Assembly (NCBI RefSeq): GCF_901212495.1
Contig: NZ_CAAKNY010000020.1
Location: 63,724-127,723 of the forward strand
Direction of reading: 5' to 3'
From: Collinsella aerofaciens
Lineage (GTDB): Bacteria > Actinomycetota > Coriobacteriia > Coriobacteriales > Coriobacteriaceae
Length of the DNA: 64,000 nucleotides
Shown here: positions 30,792 to 39,101 of the stretch, one piece after another
Layout of the letters: each line of letters starts with the position of its first letter
Numbering within the stretch: the first letter of the stretch is position 1
Position numbers and translations under genes: made by a program
The notes under the pieces: generated by a model
What the model saw: only the letters and a program-made list of their open reading frames with translations
Databases searched by the model: none
Told to the model about the DNA's origin: nothing

Positions 30792-31736
30792 GTGGCGTTC
30801 AACCATAAGCACCTGATCGACATTACCGAGTACTCCGAAGAGGACATCAAGCTCATCCTCGAGACCGCCAAGGCGTTCTCCGAGGTTAATGAGCGTGCCA
30901 TCAAGAAGGTCCCCACGCTCAAGGGCAAGACCATCGTCAACATGTTCAATGAGCCCTCGACGCGTACCCGCAGCTCCTTCGAGCTCGCCGAGAAGCGTCT
31001 TTCGGCCGACAGCCTCAACTTCGGCGGCTCCTCGACCTCCACGGTCAAGGGCGAGAGCCTCGTCGATACCGTCGAGACCCTCAACGCCTACAAGATCGAC
31101 TGCATCGTTGTGCGCGACAAGCATGCCGGTGCTCCCTACATCGTCACGCAGAATTCGCCCGCGAGTGTTATCTGCGCCGGTGACGGTAAGCACAACCACC
31201 CCACGCAGGCTCTGCTCGACCTGTACACCATCTGGGAGCACAAGGGTGACTTCCACGGTCTGAAGGTCGCCGTCGTCGGCGACATCTCCCACTCCCGCGT
31301 TTGCGGCTCGCTGATCCCCGCGTTGAAGATCATGGGCTGCGAGACCTACGCCGTCGCCCCCGGCACGCTGCTGCCGCCGGCGCCCGAGGTTCTGGGCTGC
31401 GACCACGTGACGAGCGACCTCGATTCCGTCCTGCCCGAGCTGGACGTCGTCTACATGCTGCGCGTTCAGCAGGAGCGCCTCGAGGGTGCCCCGTTCCCGA
31501 CCATTCGCGAGTACCACAAGCTCTTCGGCCTGACTAAGGACCGTGAGAAGCTCATGAAGCCCGACGCGATCATTTGCCACCCGGGCCCCATCAACCGCGG
31601 TGTCGAGTTCGACTCCTATATGGCCGACCACCCGCAACGCTCCGTCATCCTGGAGCAGGTCTACGCCGGCATCTGCGTGCGTATGGCTATCCTGTATCTG
31701 CTGCTTGGAGGTGCCGATAATGGCCTTGCTTCTTAA
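30792..31736 (+). CDS. pyrB: Aspartate carbamoyltransferase catalytic subunit
   Basis: Carbamoyl phosphate + aspartate to carbamoyl aspartate, the second step of de novo pyrimidine synthesis. GTG at 30792 lies after GGGAGG (the GTG at 30780 overlaps this site). 314 aa. Carbamoyl-phosphate site FNEPSTRTRSSFELA, the SSTVKGESLVDT loop, HPTQALLDLYTI and the aspartate loop region are present. No regulatory pyrI is seen, so this is the unregulated type. The gene overlaps pyrC by 17 bases. Confidence 0.97.
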   Translation: MAFNHKHLIDITEYSEEDIKLILETAKAFSEVNERAIKKVPTLKGKTIVNMFNEPSTRTRSSFELAEKRLSADSLNFGGSSTSTVKGESLVDTVETLNAYKIDCIVVRDKHAGAPYIVTQNSPASVICAGDGKHNHPTQALLDLYTIWEHKGDFHGLKVAVVGDISHSRVCGSLIPALKIMGCETYAVAPGTLLPPAPEVLGCDHVTSDLDSVLPELDVVYMLRVQQERLEGAPFPTIREYHKLFGLTKDREKLMKPDAIICHPGPINRGVEFDSYMADHPQRSVILEQVYAGICVRMAILYLLLGGADNGLAS

Positions 31737-33009
31737 GAATGCCCACGTCGTCGACCCGTCCGTCGAGCTTGACGGTGTCGTTGACGTCCTGATCGACGGT
31801 GACAAGATCGCCGAGGTCGGCGAGAATCTCGCCGCCGAGGGAGCCGAGGTCCGCGACCTTTCCGGTAAGTACCTCGTCCCCGGCCTGGTGGACATGCACG
31901 TCCACCTGCGCGAGCCCGGCTACGAGGTCAAAGAGGACATCGAGAGCGGCACCCGCGCGGCTGCCAAGGGCGGCTTCACCGGCGTGTGCGCCATGCCCAA
32001 CACCGACCCTGTTACCGATAACGGCACCGTCGTTGAGTTCGTCAAGTCCCGCGCTGCCGAGGTCGGCCACTGCCGCGTCTATCCTTCTGGCGCCATGACC
32101 CGCGGCCTTAAGGGCGAGGCTATGTCCGAGATGGGCGATATGGTTGCCCACGGCGCCGTCGCCTTCACCGACGACGGTCGCGGCGTGCAGGGTGCAGGCA
32201 TGCTCCGTCGCTGCATGGACTACGGCAAGATGTTCGGCAAGGTCTTTATGAGCCATTGCCAGGACGAGGACCTGGTCGGTCACGGCCAGATCAACGAGGG
32301 CAAGGTCTCTACTCGTCTGGCCCTCGAGGGCTGGCCGGCGGCAGGCGAGGAGCTGCAGATCGCCCGCGATATCGAGATCGCCAAGCTGACCGGCGCCAAG
32401 CTGCACATCCAGCACATCTCCACCGCCCATGGCCTGGAGCTCGTGCGTGCCGGTAAGGCGGCTGGCGTGCAGGTCACCTGCGAGGCCACCCCGCACCACA
32501 TGTTCCTGACCGAGAACGACCTGGACGAGACCTACAACACCTCGCTCAAGGTCAACCCGCCGCTGCGTACCGAGGAGGATGCCGAGGCTATCCGTCAGGG
32601 CGTCATCGACGGTACCGTCGACGTCATCGTCACCGACCACGCCCCCCACACTCCGTGGGAGAAGGCCCGTGAGTTCGAGCTTGCGCCCTTCGGCATGATC
32701 GGCCTCGAGACCTCGCTGGCGCTCGTGCTCACCGAGCTGGTCAACACCGGTAAGATGAGCATGGCCCGCATGGTCGAGCTCATGGCCATCAAGCCGCGTG
32801 AGATCTTGGGTCTGGACCAGGTTCAGGTCAAGGCGGGCTCCGTTGCCGACCTGACCGTGTTCGACGCGTCCGCCACCTGGACGGTCGGCGAGGACGGTTA
32901 CGAGTCGCGCGCCGAGAACTCTGGTTTTGCCGGCCGCACGCTCACCGGTCGTGCCACCGATGTGTTTGTCGGCGGTAAGCAGACGCTTGCCGACGGCTGC
33001 ATCTGCTAG
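31720..33009 (+). CDS. pyrC: Dihydroorotase
   Basis: Zinc amidohydrolase closing carbamoyl aspartate to dihydroorotate. ATG at 31720 after CTTGGAGG, inside the end of pyrB; 429 aa, the type I (long) bacterial class. Metal ligands are visible in VDMHVHLREPG (HxH), the SHCQDEDL region, IQHISTAHGLELV and VTDHAPHT. It shares the usual composite TIM-barrel/beta-sandwich layout. Next pathway gene follows after about 90 bases. Confidence 0.97.
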   Translation: MALLLKNAHVVDPSVELDGVVDVLIDGDKIAEVGENLAAEGAEVRDLSGKYLVPGLVDMHVHLREPGYEVKEDIESGTRAAAKGGFTGVCAMPNTDPVTDNGTVVEFVKSRAAEVGHCRVYPSGAMTRGLKGEAMSEMGDMVAHGAVAFTDDGRGVQGAGMLRRCMDYGKMFGKVFMSHCQDEDLVGHGQINEGKVSTRLALEGWPAAGEELQIARDIEIAKLTGAKLHIQHISTAHGLELVRAGKAAGVQVTCEATPHHMFLTENDLDETYNTSLKVNPPLRTEEDAEAIRQGVIDGTVDVIVTDHAPHTPWEKAREFELAPFGMIGLETSLALVLTELVNTGKMSMARMVELMAIKPREILGLDQVQVKAGSVADLTVFDASATWTVGEDGYESRAENSGFAGRTLTGRATDVFVGGKQTLADGCIC

Positions 33010-33029
33010 CATAGCCTTATCGCTTTTGT

Positions 33030-33056
33030 GCGCGGCGCCCTTGCGGTGCCGCGCTT
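33030..33056 (+). terminator. GC hairpin between pyrC and pyrK
   Basis: GCGCGGC...GCCGCGC stem followed by TTTCTGTT. Possibly a weak internal terminator or processing signal dividing pyrRBC from pyrKDF. Confidence 0.4.
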
Positions 33057-33101
33057 TCTGTTCGCCTGAACCATGCAATCGCATGGGGGATTGGAGCGTC
33101 T

Positions 33102-33893
33102 ATGCCCACACCTTCCACTGCACGCATGCACGACTTCGAGGTCGTATCGAATCGGGAGATCGCCGACGGCATCTTCTCGCTCGTTATCTCGGCCCCCAAG
33201 CTTGCAAGTGCGCTCAAGCCCGGTCAGTTCGTGAATATCGCCGTGCCGGGCGATGCTTCCTCGCTGCTTCGCGTGCCCCTGAGCTTCTATCGCGCCGACG
33301 CCGAGGCCGGCACCGTCGAGCTGTGGTATGCCGTCGTGGGCGATGATACCCGTCGTCTGTCGCAGATGGCCCCTGGCTCCACCTCCAACTTGCTGGGCCC
33401 TGGCGGCCGCGGCTGGGTCGTGCCCGAGGGTACCAGGAAGGCACTGCTCGTCGCTGGCGGCATCGGCGTTCCGCCTGTGCTCTGCCTGGCTGACATGCTT
33501 GCCGAGCAGGGTGTGGACGTTGACGTTTGCCTGGGCTTTGGCACCGCGTCCAAGGCCGTGGGCGTCGATGAGTTCCGCGCGTTGGGAGCCACGGTCAACG
33601 TGTGCACCGACGACGGCTCGTTGGGCACGCATGGCTTCTGCACCGATCCTGCCGCCGAGCTGCTCGGCGAGGGCGGTTACGACTACGTCGCCAGCTGTGG
33701 TCCCGCCGTCATGATGAAGAAGGTCGCCGCCGCTGCCACGGAGGCCGGCGTGTACTGCGAGGTGTCGCTCGAGCGCATGATGAGCTGCGGCTTTGGTGCC
33801 TGCAACACCTGCAATGTCGAGACGGTCGACGGTATGAAGGGCGCCTGCATGTGCGGCCCCGTGTTTGATGCTTCCAAGGTGGTGGTCTTCTAG
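33102..33893 (+). CDS. pyrK: Dihydroorotate dehydrogenase B, electron transfer subunit
   Basis: FAD and 2Fe-2S subunit that passes electrons from dihydroorotate oxidation (PyrD) to NAD+. 263 aa. FAD-binding RVPLSFYRAD, NAD-binding VAGGIGVPPVLCLAD, and the C-terminal iron-sulfur cysteines in MSCGFGACNTCNVET...GACMCGPVF. ATG at 33102 follows a TTGGAG site. Its stop overlaps the pyrD GTG, so the heterotetramer partners are translated together. Confidence 0.95.
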   Translation: MPTPSTARMHDFEVVSNREIADGIFSLVISAPKLASALKPGQFVNIAVPGDASSLLRVPLSFYRADAEAGTVELWYAVVGDDTRRLSQMAPGSTSNLLGPGGRGWVVPEGTRKALLVAGGIGVPPVLCLADMLAEQGVDVDVCLGFGTASKAVGVDEFRALGATVNVCTDDGSLGTHGFCTDPAAELLGEGGYDYVASCGPAVMMKKVAAAATEAGVYCEVSLERMMSCGFGACNTCNVETVDGMKGACMCGPVFDASKVVVF

Positions 33894-34816
33894 TGGGTAC
33901 CGTGAACATGGCCGTCGATTTCGGCGGCGTCAAGATGCAGAACCCCATCAACACCGCAGCCGGTACCTTTGGCTACGGTTGGCAGTTCCAGAACTTCTTC
34001 GATGTCTCCCAGCTGGGTGCCATCACCACCAAGGGCTGTGCTGCCAAGCCCTGGCCCGGCAATCCCGCACCCCGCATGGCCGAGATCCCCGGTGGCATGA
34101 TCAATTCCGTGGGCCTGCAGAACCCCGGTGTAGCCGCTTTCGCCCGCGAGTCCGGTCCGTGGCTCGAGCAGCTCTCTAAGGACGGTTGCCAGGTCATCTG
34201 CCAGGTTGCCGGTCATTCCGTGGATGAGTTTGTCCGCGCGCTCGAGATGTATGTCGAGCTGTGCCCCTGGGCCGCCGGCTATGAGATCAACGTGAGCTGC
34301 CCCAACATTGCCGCTGGCGGTGCCGCCATGGGCTCCACGCCCGAGGGCGCCTCTGCCGTCATGGCCGCCTGCCGCAAGGTGACCGACAAGCCGCTGTTTG
34401 TGAAGATGGCTCCGGTCAACGTTGCCGAGATTGCCAAGGCTCTCGAGGCCGAGGGTGCAGACGGCCTTTCGGTCATCAATTCCATCCAGGGTATGGCCAT
34501 TGACGTGCACACCCGCAAGTCGCGTGTGGCCAAGCCCAAGGGCGGCCTTTCGGGCCCGCTGTGCCACCACATCGCCGTACGCATGGTCTGGGAGGTTGCC
34601 CAGGCCGTCGACATCCCCATCAACGGTGTCGGCGGCGTCATGACCGGAGAGGACGCGGCCGAGTTTATCCTGGCTGGCGCTTCCTGCGTGTCGGTCGGCA
34701 TGGCCAACTTCGTCGATCCGTGCGCTTCGCTCAAGATTGCGCGTGAGCTCGAGGTCTGGGCCGAGTCCCAGGGCGTAAAGGACATCAACGAGCTGGTAGG
34801 TGCTTTCGAATGCTAG
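33893..34816 (+). CDS. pyrD: Dihydroorotate dehydrogenase B (NAD+), catalytic subunit
   Basis: FMN enzyme oxidising dihydroorotate to orotate; class 1B as shown by the neighbouring pyrK. 307 aa from the GTG that overlaps the pyrK stop. Recognised from NPINTAAGTFGYG, ITTKGCAAKPWPGNPAPR, GMINSVGLQNPG, the EINVSCPNI segment with FMN/substrate contacts, the NSIQGMAIDVHTRKS loop and the GVGGVMTGEDAAEFILAGAS phosphate-binding end. Overlaps pyrF by 7 bases. Confidence 0.97.
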   Translation: MGTVNMAVDFGGVKMQNPINTAAGTFGYGWQFQNFFDVSQLGAITTKGCAAKPWPGNPAPRMAEIPGGMINSVGLQNPGVAAFARESGPWLEQLSKDGCQVICQVAGHSVDEFVRALEMYVELCPWAAGYEINVSCPNIAAGGAAMGSTPEGASAVMAACRKVTDKPLFVKMAPVNVAEIAKALEAEGADGLSVINSIQGMAIDVHTRKSRVAKPKGGLSGPLCHHIAVRMVWEVAQAVDIPINGVGGVMTGEDAAEFILAGASCVSVGMANFVDPCASLKIARELEVWAESQGVKDINELVGAFEC

Positions 34817-35526
34817 AGACCGATGCCCGCGACCGCGTTATCGTCGCCCTCGACTGCGACCGTGAGCGTGCGCTCGAGCTCGCCCATGAGCTTTCGGGCC
34901 ATGCCGCCTGGCTCAAGGTGGGTATGACGCTCTATTACGCCGAGGGTCCCGAGATCGTCAAGACCTTTAAGGACCTGGGCTTCAAGGTCTTCCTCGACCT
35001 CAAGTTCCATGACATTCCGCATCAGGTGCGCGGTGCCGCTCGCTCGGCCTCGCTTGCCGGTGCCGACCTGCTCTCGGTCCATGGCTTGGGTTCGGGCGCC
35101 ATGCTCGCCGCGTGCCGTGAGGGTGCCGAGGAGGCGCGCGAGGACCGCGCCAAGCTCATCGCCATCACCGTGCTCACGAGCATGAACCAGGATGCGCTGG
35201 CCGAGATCGGCGTCGAGTCGCCCGTTGCCGAGGAGGCCGCCCGTCTTGCAAAACTCGCCCAGGCCAACGGTATCGACGGCATCGTGTGCTCGCCGATGGA
35301 GGCTCATGACATGCGTGAGCTGCTGGGCCCCGATGCGCTGATTGTGACCCCGGGCGTGCGTCCGGTTGGTGCTGCGCTGGGCGATCAGTCGCGCGTGGCC
35401 ACGCCTTCCCAGGCTATCGAGCGCGGCGCGAGCCATATCGTGGTTGGCCGCCCCATTACCGGCGCCGACGATCCGGTTGCCGCGTTTGACGCCATCGTTG
35501 CCGAGCTGGTCGAAAACGTCGCGTAA
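34810..35526 (+). CDS. pyrF: Orotidine 5'-phosphate decarboxylase
   Basis: Last step to UMP. 238 aa. TIM-barrel motifs: VIVALDCD, WLKVGMTLYY, VFLDLKFHDIPHQVRGAAR with the catalytic Lys-Asp pair, TVLTSMNQ, and the C-terminal TPGVRP and VVGRPITGADDP phosphate site. Final gene of the pyr run; the orotate phosphoribosyltransferase pyrE and carAB are not in the window. Confidence 0.97.
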   Translation: MLETDARDRVIVALDCDRERALELAHELSGHAAWLKVGMTLYYAEGPEIVKTFKDLGFKVFLDLKFHDIPHQVRGAARSASLAGADLLSVHGLGSGAMLAACREGAEEAREDRAKLIAITVLTSMNQDALAEIGVESPVAEEAARLAKLAQANGIDGIVCSPMEAHDMRELLGPDALIVTPGVRPVGAALGDQSRVATPSQAIERGASHIVVGRPITGADDPVAAFDAIVAELVENVA

Positions 35527-35571
35527 AAGATTCCCTTAAGTCACCACTTTTTGGTTTCAATAGCACAAATT

Positions 35572-35637
35572 AGCCCCCGTGCCTGCGTAAACTTTCCCAT
35601 CCTTTGTGTGGAATCGTAGGTCGGGGGCTCATCTTTT
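35572..35637 (+). terminator. Terminator after pyrF
   Basis: AGCCCCCG ... CGGGGGCT stem extended by TGCCTGCG/CGTAGGT with a long loop, ending TCATCTTTT. End of the pyr operon. Confidence 0.65.
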
Positions 35638-35648
35638 AGCGCGATATA

Positions 35649-35677
35649 TTGCACTTTTTGCGGGTATCGTCTAACCT
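35649..35677 (+). promoter_or_regulatory. Candidate mihF promoter
   Basis: TTGCAC (35649-35654), 17 bases, TAACCT (35672-35677), about 90 bases before the mihF start. Confidence 0.5.
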
Positions 35678-35691
35678 ATGGAGCCGCGATT

Positions 35692-35726
35692 GGGCATTTT
35701 ATACGTTTTACGTGCTAAAATGCCAA
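35692..35726. promoter_or_regulatory. Palindrome in the mihF leader
   Basis: GGCATTTTA (35693-35701) and TAAAATGCC (35716-35724) pair perfectly with a 14-base AT-rich centre holding TACGTTTTACGT. It sits at or just after the expected transcription start of mihF, a position for an autoregulatory operator or an mRNA stem. Confidence 0.6.
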
Positions 35727-35765
35727 ATATTGAATCAGATATAACCCAACTACTTGGAGGTACGA

Positions 35766-36074
35766 ATGGCACTCCCTCAGCTTACCGATGAGCAGCGCAA
35801 GCAGGCTCTTGAGAAGGCTGCCGCCGCGCGTCACGCTCGCGCAGAGCTCCGTGAGCAGATCAAGAAGGGCGAGAAGTCCCTCGAGTCCGTGCTCAACTCC
35901 GATGACCCCATCGCTTCCCGCATGAAGGTTTCCACCCTCATCGAGTCTCTCCCCGGTTATGGCAAGGCCAAGGCCGCCAAGATCATGGAGGAGCTCGGTA
36001 TCTCCGCTACCCGTCGCGTCCAGGGCCTTGGCGTCCGTCAGCGCGAGCAGCTCCTCGAGCAGCTGACCAAATAA
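35766..36074 (+). CDS. mihF: Integration host factor, actinobacterial type (MihF)
   Basis: Small DNA-binding nucleoid protein unrelated to the alpha/beta IHF of proteobacteria; contains a helix-two-turn-helix (H2TH) fold as in the mycobacterial integration host factor. 102 aa from ATG 35766, after TTGGAGG. Recognised by PQLTDEQRKQALEKAAAAR at the start, SVLNSDDPIASRMKVSTLIESLPGYGKAKA (H2TH core) and LGVRQREQLLEQL at the end. Placed before gmk and rpoZ as in actinobacteria, which supports the taxonomic reading. Confidence 0.94.
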   Translation: MALPQLTDEQRKQALEKAAAARHARAELREQIKKGEKSLESVLNSDDPIASRMKVSTLIESLPGYGKAKAAKIMEELGISATRRVQGLGVRQREQLLEQLTK

Positions 36075-36644
36075 GTGAGCGCTCAGGATTCAAAGCTCTT
36101 TGTGATTTCTGGACCGTCAGGCGCGGGCAAGGGCACGCTCGTCACTCGTGTGCGCGAGCGTCGCTCTAACTTGGGCCTGACGGTTTCGGCTACCACGCGA
36201 GCCCCACGCAAAGGCGAGGTCGATGGCGTCAATTATTTTTTCCTGACGCGTGAGGAGTTCGACCGCCGCGTGGCAAACGGTGAGTTTGTCGAGTGGGCCG
36301 AGGTCCACGGTAACTGCTACGGCACGTTGGTGAGCGAGGTTCAGTCCAAGCTCTCCTCTGGTTCGTCTCTCATCTTGGAGATCGATGTCCAGGGTGCCCT
36401 GCAGGTCAAGGAACGTTTCCCCGAGGCCGTGCTGATCTTTATCAAGCCACCCTCGCTCGAGGTGCTCCGCGAGCGTCTGGTCGGTCGCGGTACCGAGACG
36501 CCCGAGACGATCGAGCTGCGTATGGCAAACGCCGCCCATGAGCTTGCCCTTGCCGACCGCTACGACGACGTCGTGGTGAATGACGATCTCGACCGCGCGA
36601 CCGACGAGCTCGTTCGCGTTCTCGATATGCATGAAAGGATCTGA
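36075..36644 (+). CDS. gmk: Guanylate kinase
   Basis: GMP + ATP to GDP + ADP. 189 aa from a GTG directly after the mihF stop. P-loop FVISGPSGAGKGTLV, GMP-binding SATTRAPRKGEVDGVNYFFL, and EIDVQGALQVKERFPEAVLIFI are all present. The ribosome site lies inside the end of mihF, so expression is coupled. Confidence 0.97.
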   Translation: MSAQDSKLFVISGPSGAGKGTLVTRVRERRSNLGLTVSATTRAPRKGEVDGVNYFFLTREEFDRRVANGEFVEWAEVHGNCYGTLVSEVQSKLSSGSSLILEIDVQGALQVKERFPEAVLIFIKPPSLEVLRERLVGRGTETPETIELRMANAAHELALADRYDDVVVNDDLDRATDELVRVLDMHERI

Positions 36645-36649
36645 GGTCC

Positions 36650-36931
36650 GTGTCCGTTGTAAAGCCTTGCATTGACGATCTTCTGGAGAAGACCGATCAC
36701 AACCGCTTCCTGCTCGCTTCGCTTGCTTCCAAGCGCGCCTGCGACATTAACAGCATGCTGCGCGGCCAGCATAACCGCGTGCTTGCCGTCCAGGATGTCG
36801 ACGACATCACCATTGCGCTTTCCGGCGCCGATACCATCTCGATGGCTATGGACGAGATCGTCGACGGCGACATCTCCTATGACGAGGCCCGTTACGAGAA
36901 GGCGCTCGGCCACAAGGTTGCTGAAGCCTAA
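36650..36931 (+). CDS. rpoZ: DNA-directed RNA polymerase omega subunit
   Basis: Assembly and stability subunit of RNA polymerase. 93 aa from a GTG start. The conserved N-terminal core PCIDDLLEKTDHNRFLLASLASKRACDIN contains the usual R-x-x-L...A.KRA-R.IN pattern. Sits in the standard gmk-rpoZ order. Somewhat longer and more acidic at its C-terminus than E. coli omega. Confidence 0.93.
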   Translation: MSVVKPCIDDLLEKTDHNRFLLASLASKRACDINSMLRGQHNRVLAVQDVDDITIALSGADTISMAMDEIVDGDISYDEARYEKALGHKVAEA

Positions 36932-38176
36932 ATGGCAGCTCGCGTTTGCCTGGTCCACTATCACGAGGTTGGACTGAAGGGCAAGAACCGCGCACATTTT
37001 GAGCATATCCTCATGGATAACATTAAGGCGGCTTTGGCCGCCTTTTCCGTGAACGCCGTGTCTCGAATTTCCGGTTATATCCTCGTGACCTTTAACGAGC
37101 ATCAGGCCGACGAGGCGGCGCGTGTCATCCGCACCGTCCCCGGCGTTGCCCGTGTGTCCCTGGCGTACCAAACCAACCGCGACCCGCAGGAGTACTGCGC
37201 CGCCGCCGTCAAGGCGCTGCGCGAGTTTGGTCCCTTCGACTCGTTTAAGGTGCATGCCAAGCGCTCCAATACCGACTATGAGCTCACCTCGATTGATATC
37301 AATCGTCAGGTCGGCGAGGTGCTGTGCGAGGCCTTCCCCGATAAAAAGGTTCAAATGCACGACCCCGATGCGATGGTGCACGTACTGGTGGTCCAGGGCA
37401 GCGTTTACGTGTACGCGCGCTCCGAGCGCGGCGTGGGCGGTCTGCCGGTGGGATCTGCCGGCAAGGTCGTGACGCTTCTGTCGTCGGGCATCGATTCTCC
37501 GGTGGCGACCTGGATGCTCGCGCGTCGCGGCGCGGTGTGCGTGCCGGTACATTTCTCCGGTCGTCCGCAGACGCCCGATACGAGCGAGTATTTGGTACAG
37601 GACATTATCCGTGCGCTTGAGCCGGGTGTCCAGATCGGACGCCTGTACGTGGTGCCGTTTGGCGATTGCCAGCGTGAGATTTCCGTCACCTGCCCCAGCA
37701 ACCTGCGCGTGATCATGTATCGCCGCATCATGTATTCGGTTGCCGAGCGCATTGCGCATATCGAGGGCGCCAAGGCCATCGTGACCGGCGAGTCGCTCGG
37801 TCAGGTTGCCTCCCAGACGCTCGAGAACATCATGGCCGTCAACGAGGCCGTGAAGATTCCCGTATTCCGTCCGCTCATCGGGTCCGACAAGCAGGAGATC
37901 ATTGCGCGCGCTCAGGAGATTGGCACGTTCGATATTTCCACCGAGGCTGCGCCCGACTGCTGCACGCTGTTTATGCCGCGTCGCCCCGAGACGCACGCCA
38001 AACTCGATGCCGTGCACGAGGCCTGGGGGCTGTTCGACCACGAGGAGATGATCGAGCGCCTGCTTAAGCAGACCGAGTACATCGACTTCTCCAGCAACAC
38101 GTATCAGGCCCCTAAGACCTTAAAACGCAAACATTCGGAGCTTGCTCCGCGTGAGATTTACCAAGATCACGAGTAA
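36932..38176 (+). CDS. thiI: tRNA 4-thiouridine synthase ThiI
   Basis: Uses ATP to adenylate U8 of tRNA for sulfur transfer from a cysteine desulfurase; also linked to thiamine thiazole synthesis. 414 aa: N-terminal ferredoxin-like and THUMP domains (about residues 1-165), then the PP-loop LLSSGIDSPVATWML near residue 182-196. The C-terminal rhodanese extension of E. coli ThiI is absent, as in many Gram-positive forms. Late motif PDCCTLFMPRRPETHA. ATG immediately after the rpoZ stop. Confidence 0.94.
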   Translation: MAARVCLVHYHEVGLKGKNRAHFEHILMDNIKAALAAFSVNAVSRISGYILVTFNEHQADEAARVIRTVPGVARVSLAYQTNRDPQEYCAAAVKALREFGPFDSFKVHAKRSNTDYELTSIDINRQVGEVLCEAFPDKKVQMHDPDAMVHVLVVQGSVYVYARSERGVGGLPVGSAGKVVTLLSSGIDSPVATWMLARRGAVCVPVHFSGRPQTPDTSEYLVQDIIRALEPGVQIGRLYVVPFGDCQREISVTCPSNLRVIMYRRIMYSVAERIAHIEGAKAIVTGESLGQVASQTLENIMAVNEAVKIPVFRPLIGSDKQEIIARAQEIGTFDISTEAAPDCCTLFMPRRPETHAKLDAVHEAWGLFDHEEMIERLLKQTEYIDFSSNTYQAPKTLKRKHSELAPREIYQDHE

Positions 38177-38186
38177 TTGCCTGCAT

Positions 38187-38219
38187 AGACCGACGATGCG
38201 CCTGTATCGTCGGTCTTTT
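38187..38219 (+). terminator. Rho-independent terminator after thiI
   Basis: Perfect 11-base stem AGACCGACGAT / ATCGTCGGTCT with TTTT. Confidence 0.9.
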
Positions 38220-38390
38220 GCTATCTGGGCAAATGATGCCAAGATGTTCATTCGCTGACGTGTGCTTGAATAAATGGACTTGTTCCCGCAAGGTTTTGGT
38301 CAGTATTTGGTTTGACCGCGAAAACTGGTGTGGACGTGCGGAAGCTGCGGCGTCCGTTTCCTGACACGATGGTGTTGGGAGGTGTTTGCT

Positions 38391-39101
38391 ATGGCGCAGC
38401 GCGAGCAACACGAACGGGTGAAACGGATGGACCGCTGGGCGGGCAAGTTGCTCGGGCATAAAGCGGTGGTCGTGGCGATTCTGGTTGTCATTGCCGCCGC
38501 GAGCGGCTTAGCGATGGCAAGTTTTAATAGCCGCTCCAGCGGCGTATCGTTTGAACGTAGTGATAAGGCGAGCGCCTCGGATGTGCGCCCCGCCGGGGAT
38601 GCCTCTCCTGATGATGCCGATGAGTCTTCGGCCAAGAGCTCCTCTGCGACCGAGGTGTACGTCGATGTGGATGGCGCCGTTGTGAGGCCTGGCGTGTATC
38701 GGCTCAAAGATGGAGCACGGGTTTCCCAAGCGATCGATGCCGCCGGAGGGCTTACGGCCGAGGCGGATGTGACAGGGCTTAATCGGGCGTCCAAGGTTAC
38801 CGATGGCCAAAAGATCTATGTTCCGACGGTGGGGGAGCAATACGCGCCTGCGGCGGTCGGCGGGGCTGAAAGCGGTGCCGCCACGACATCTGGCGCGGGG
38901 TCTTCGTCGGGGCTCATCAATATCAATACAGCGAGCGCGGCGGAACTGCAGACGCTCTCGGGCATTGGGCCTTCGATGGCACAGTCGATTATCGACGAGC
39001 GGACGCAAAACGGGGCTTTTGCCTCAGTCGATGACCTGATGCGCGTATCGGGGATCGGTGAGAAGAAACTCGCCAAAATCAAAGATTGCATTTGCGTATG
39101 A
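38391..39101 (+). CDS. comEA: Competence protein ComEA (helix-hairpin-helix DNA receptor)
   Basis: Membrane-anchored DNA-binding protein for uptake of transforming DNA. ATG at 38391 follows GGGAGG; the longer in-frame ATG upstream has no site. 236 aa. A basic N-terminus is followed by one membrane helix (AVVVAILVVIAAASGLAMA, about residues 24-43), a Ser/Ala/Asp-rich linker, an SLBB domain (VYVDVDGAVVRPGVYRLKDGAR), another Gly/Ala/Ser linker and two C-terminal HhH motifs (ININTASAAELQTLSGIGPS and DDLMRVSGIGEKKL). The stop overlaps comEC (ATGA). Confidence 0.95.
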   Translation: MAQREQHERVKRMDRWAGKLLGHKAVVVAILVVIAAASGLAMASFNSRSSGVSFERSDKASASDVRPAGDASPDDADESSAKSSSATEVYVDVDGAVVRPGVYRLKDGARVSQAIDAAGGLTAEADVTGLNRASKVTDGQKIYVPTVGEQYAPAAVGGAESGAATTSGAGSSSGLININTASAAELQTLSGIGPSMAQSIIDERTQNGAFASVDDLMRVSGIGEKKLAKIKDCICV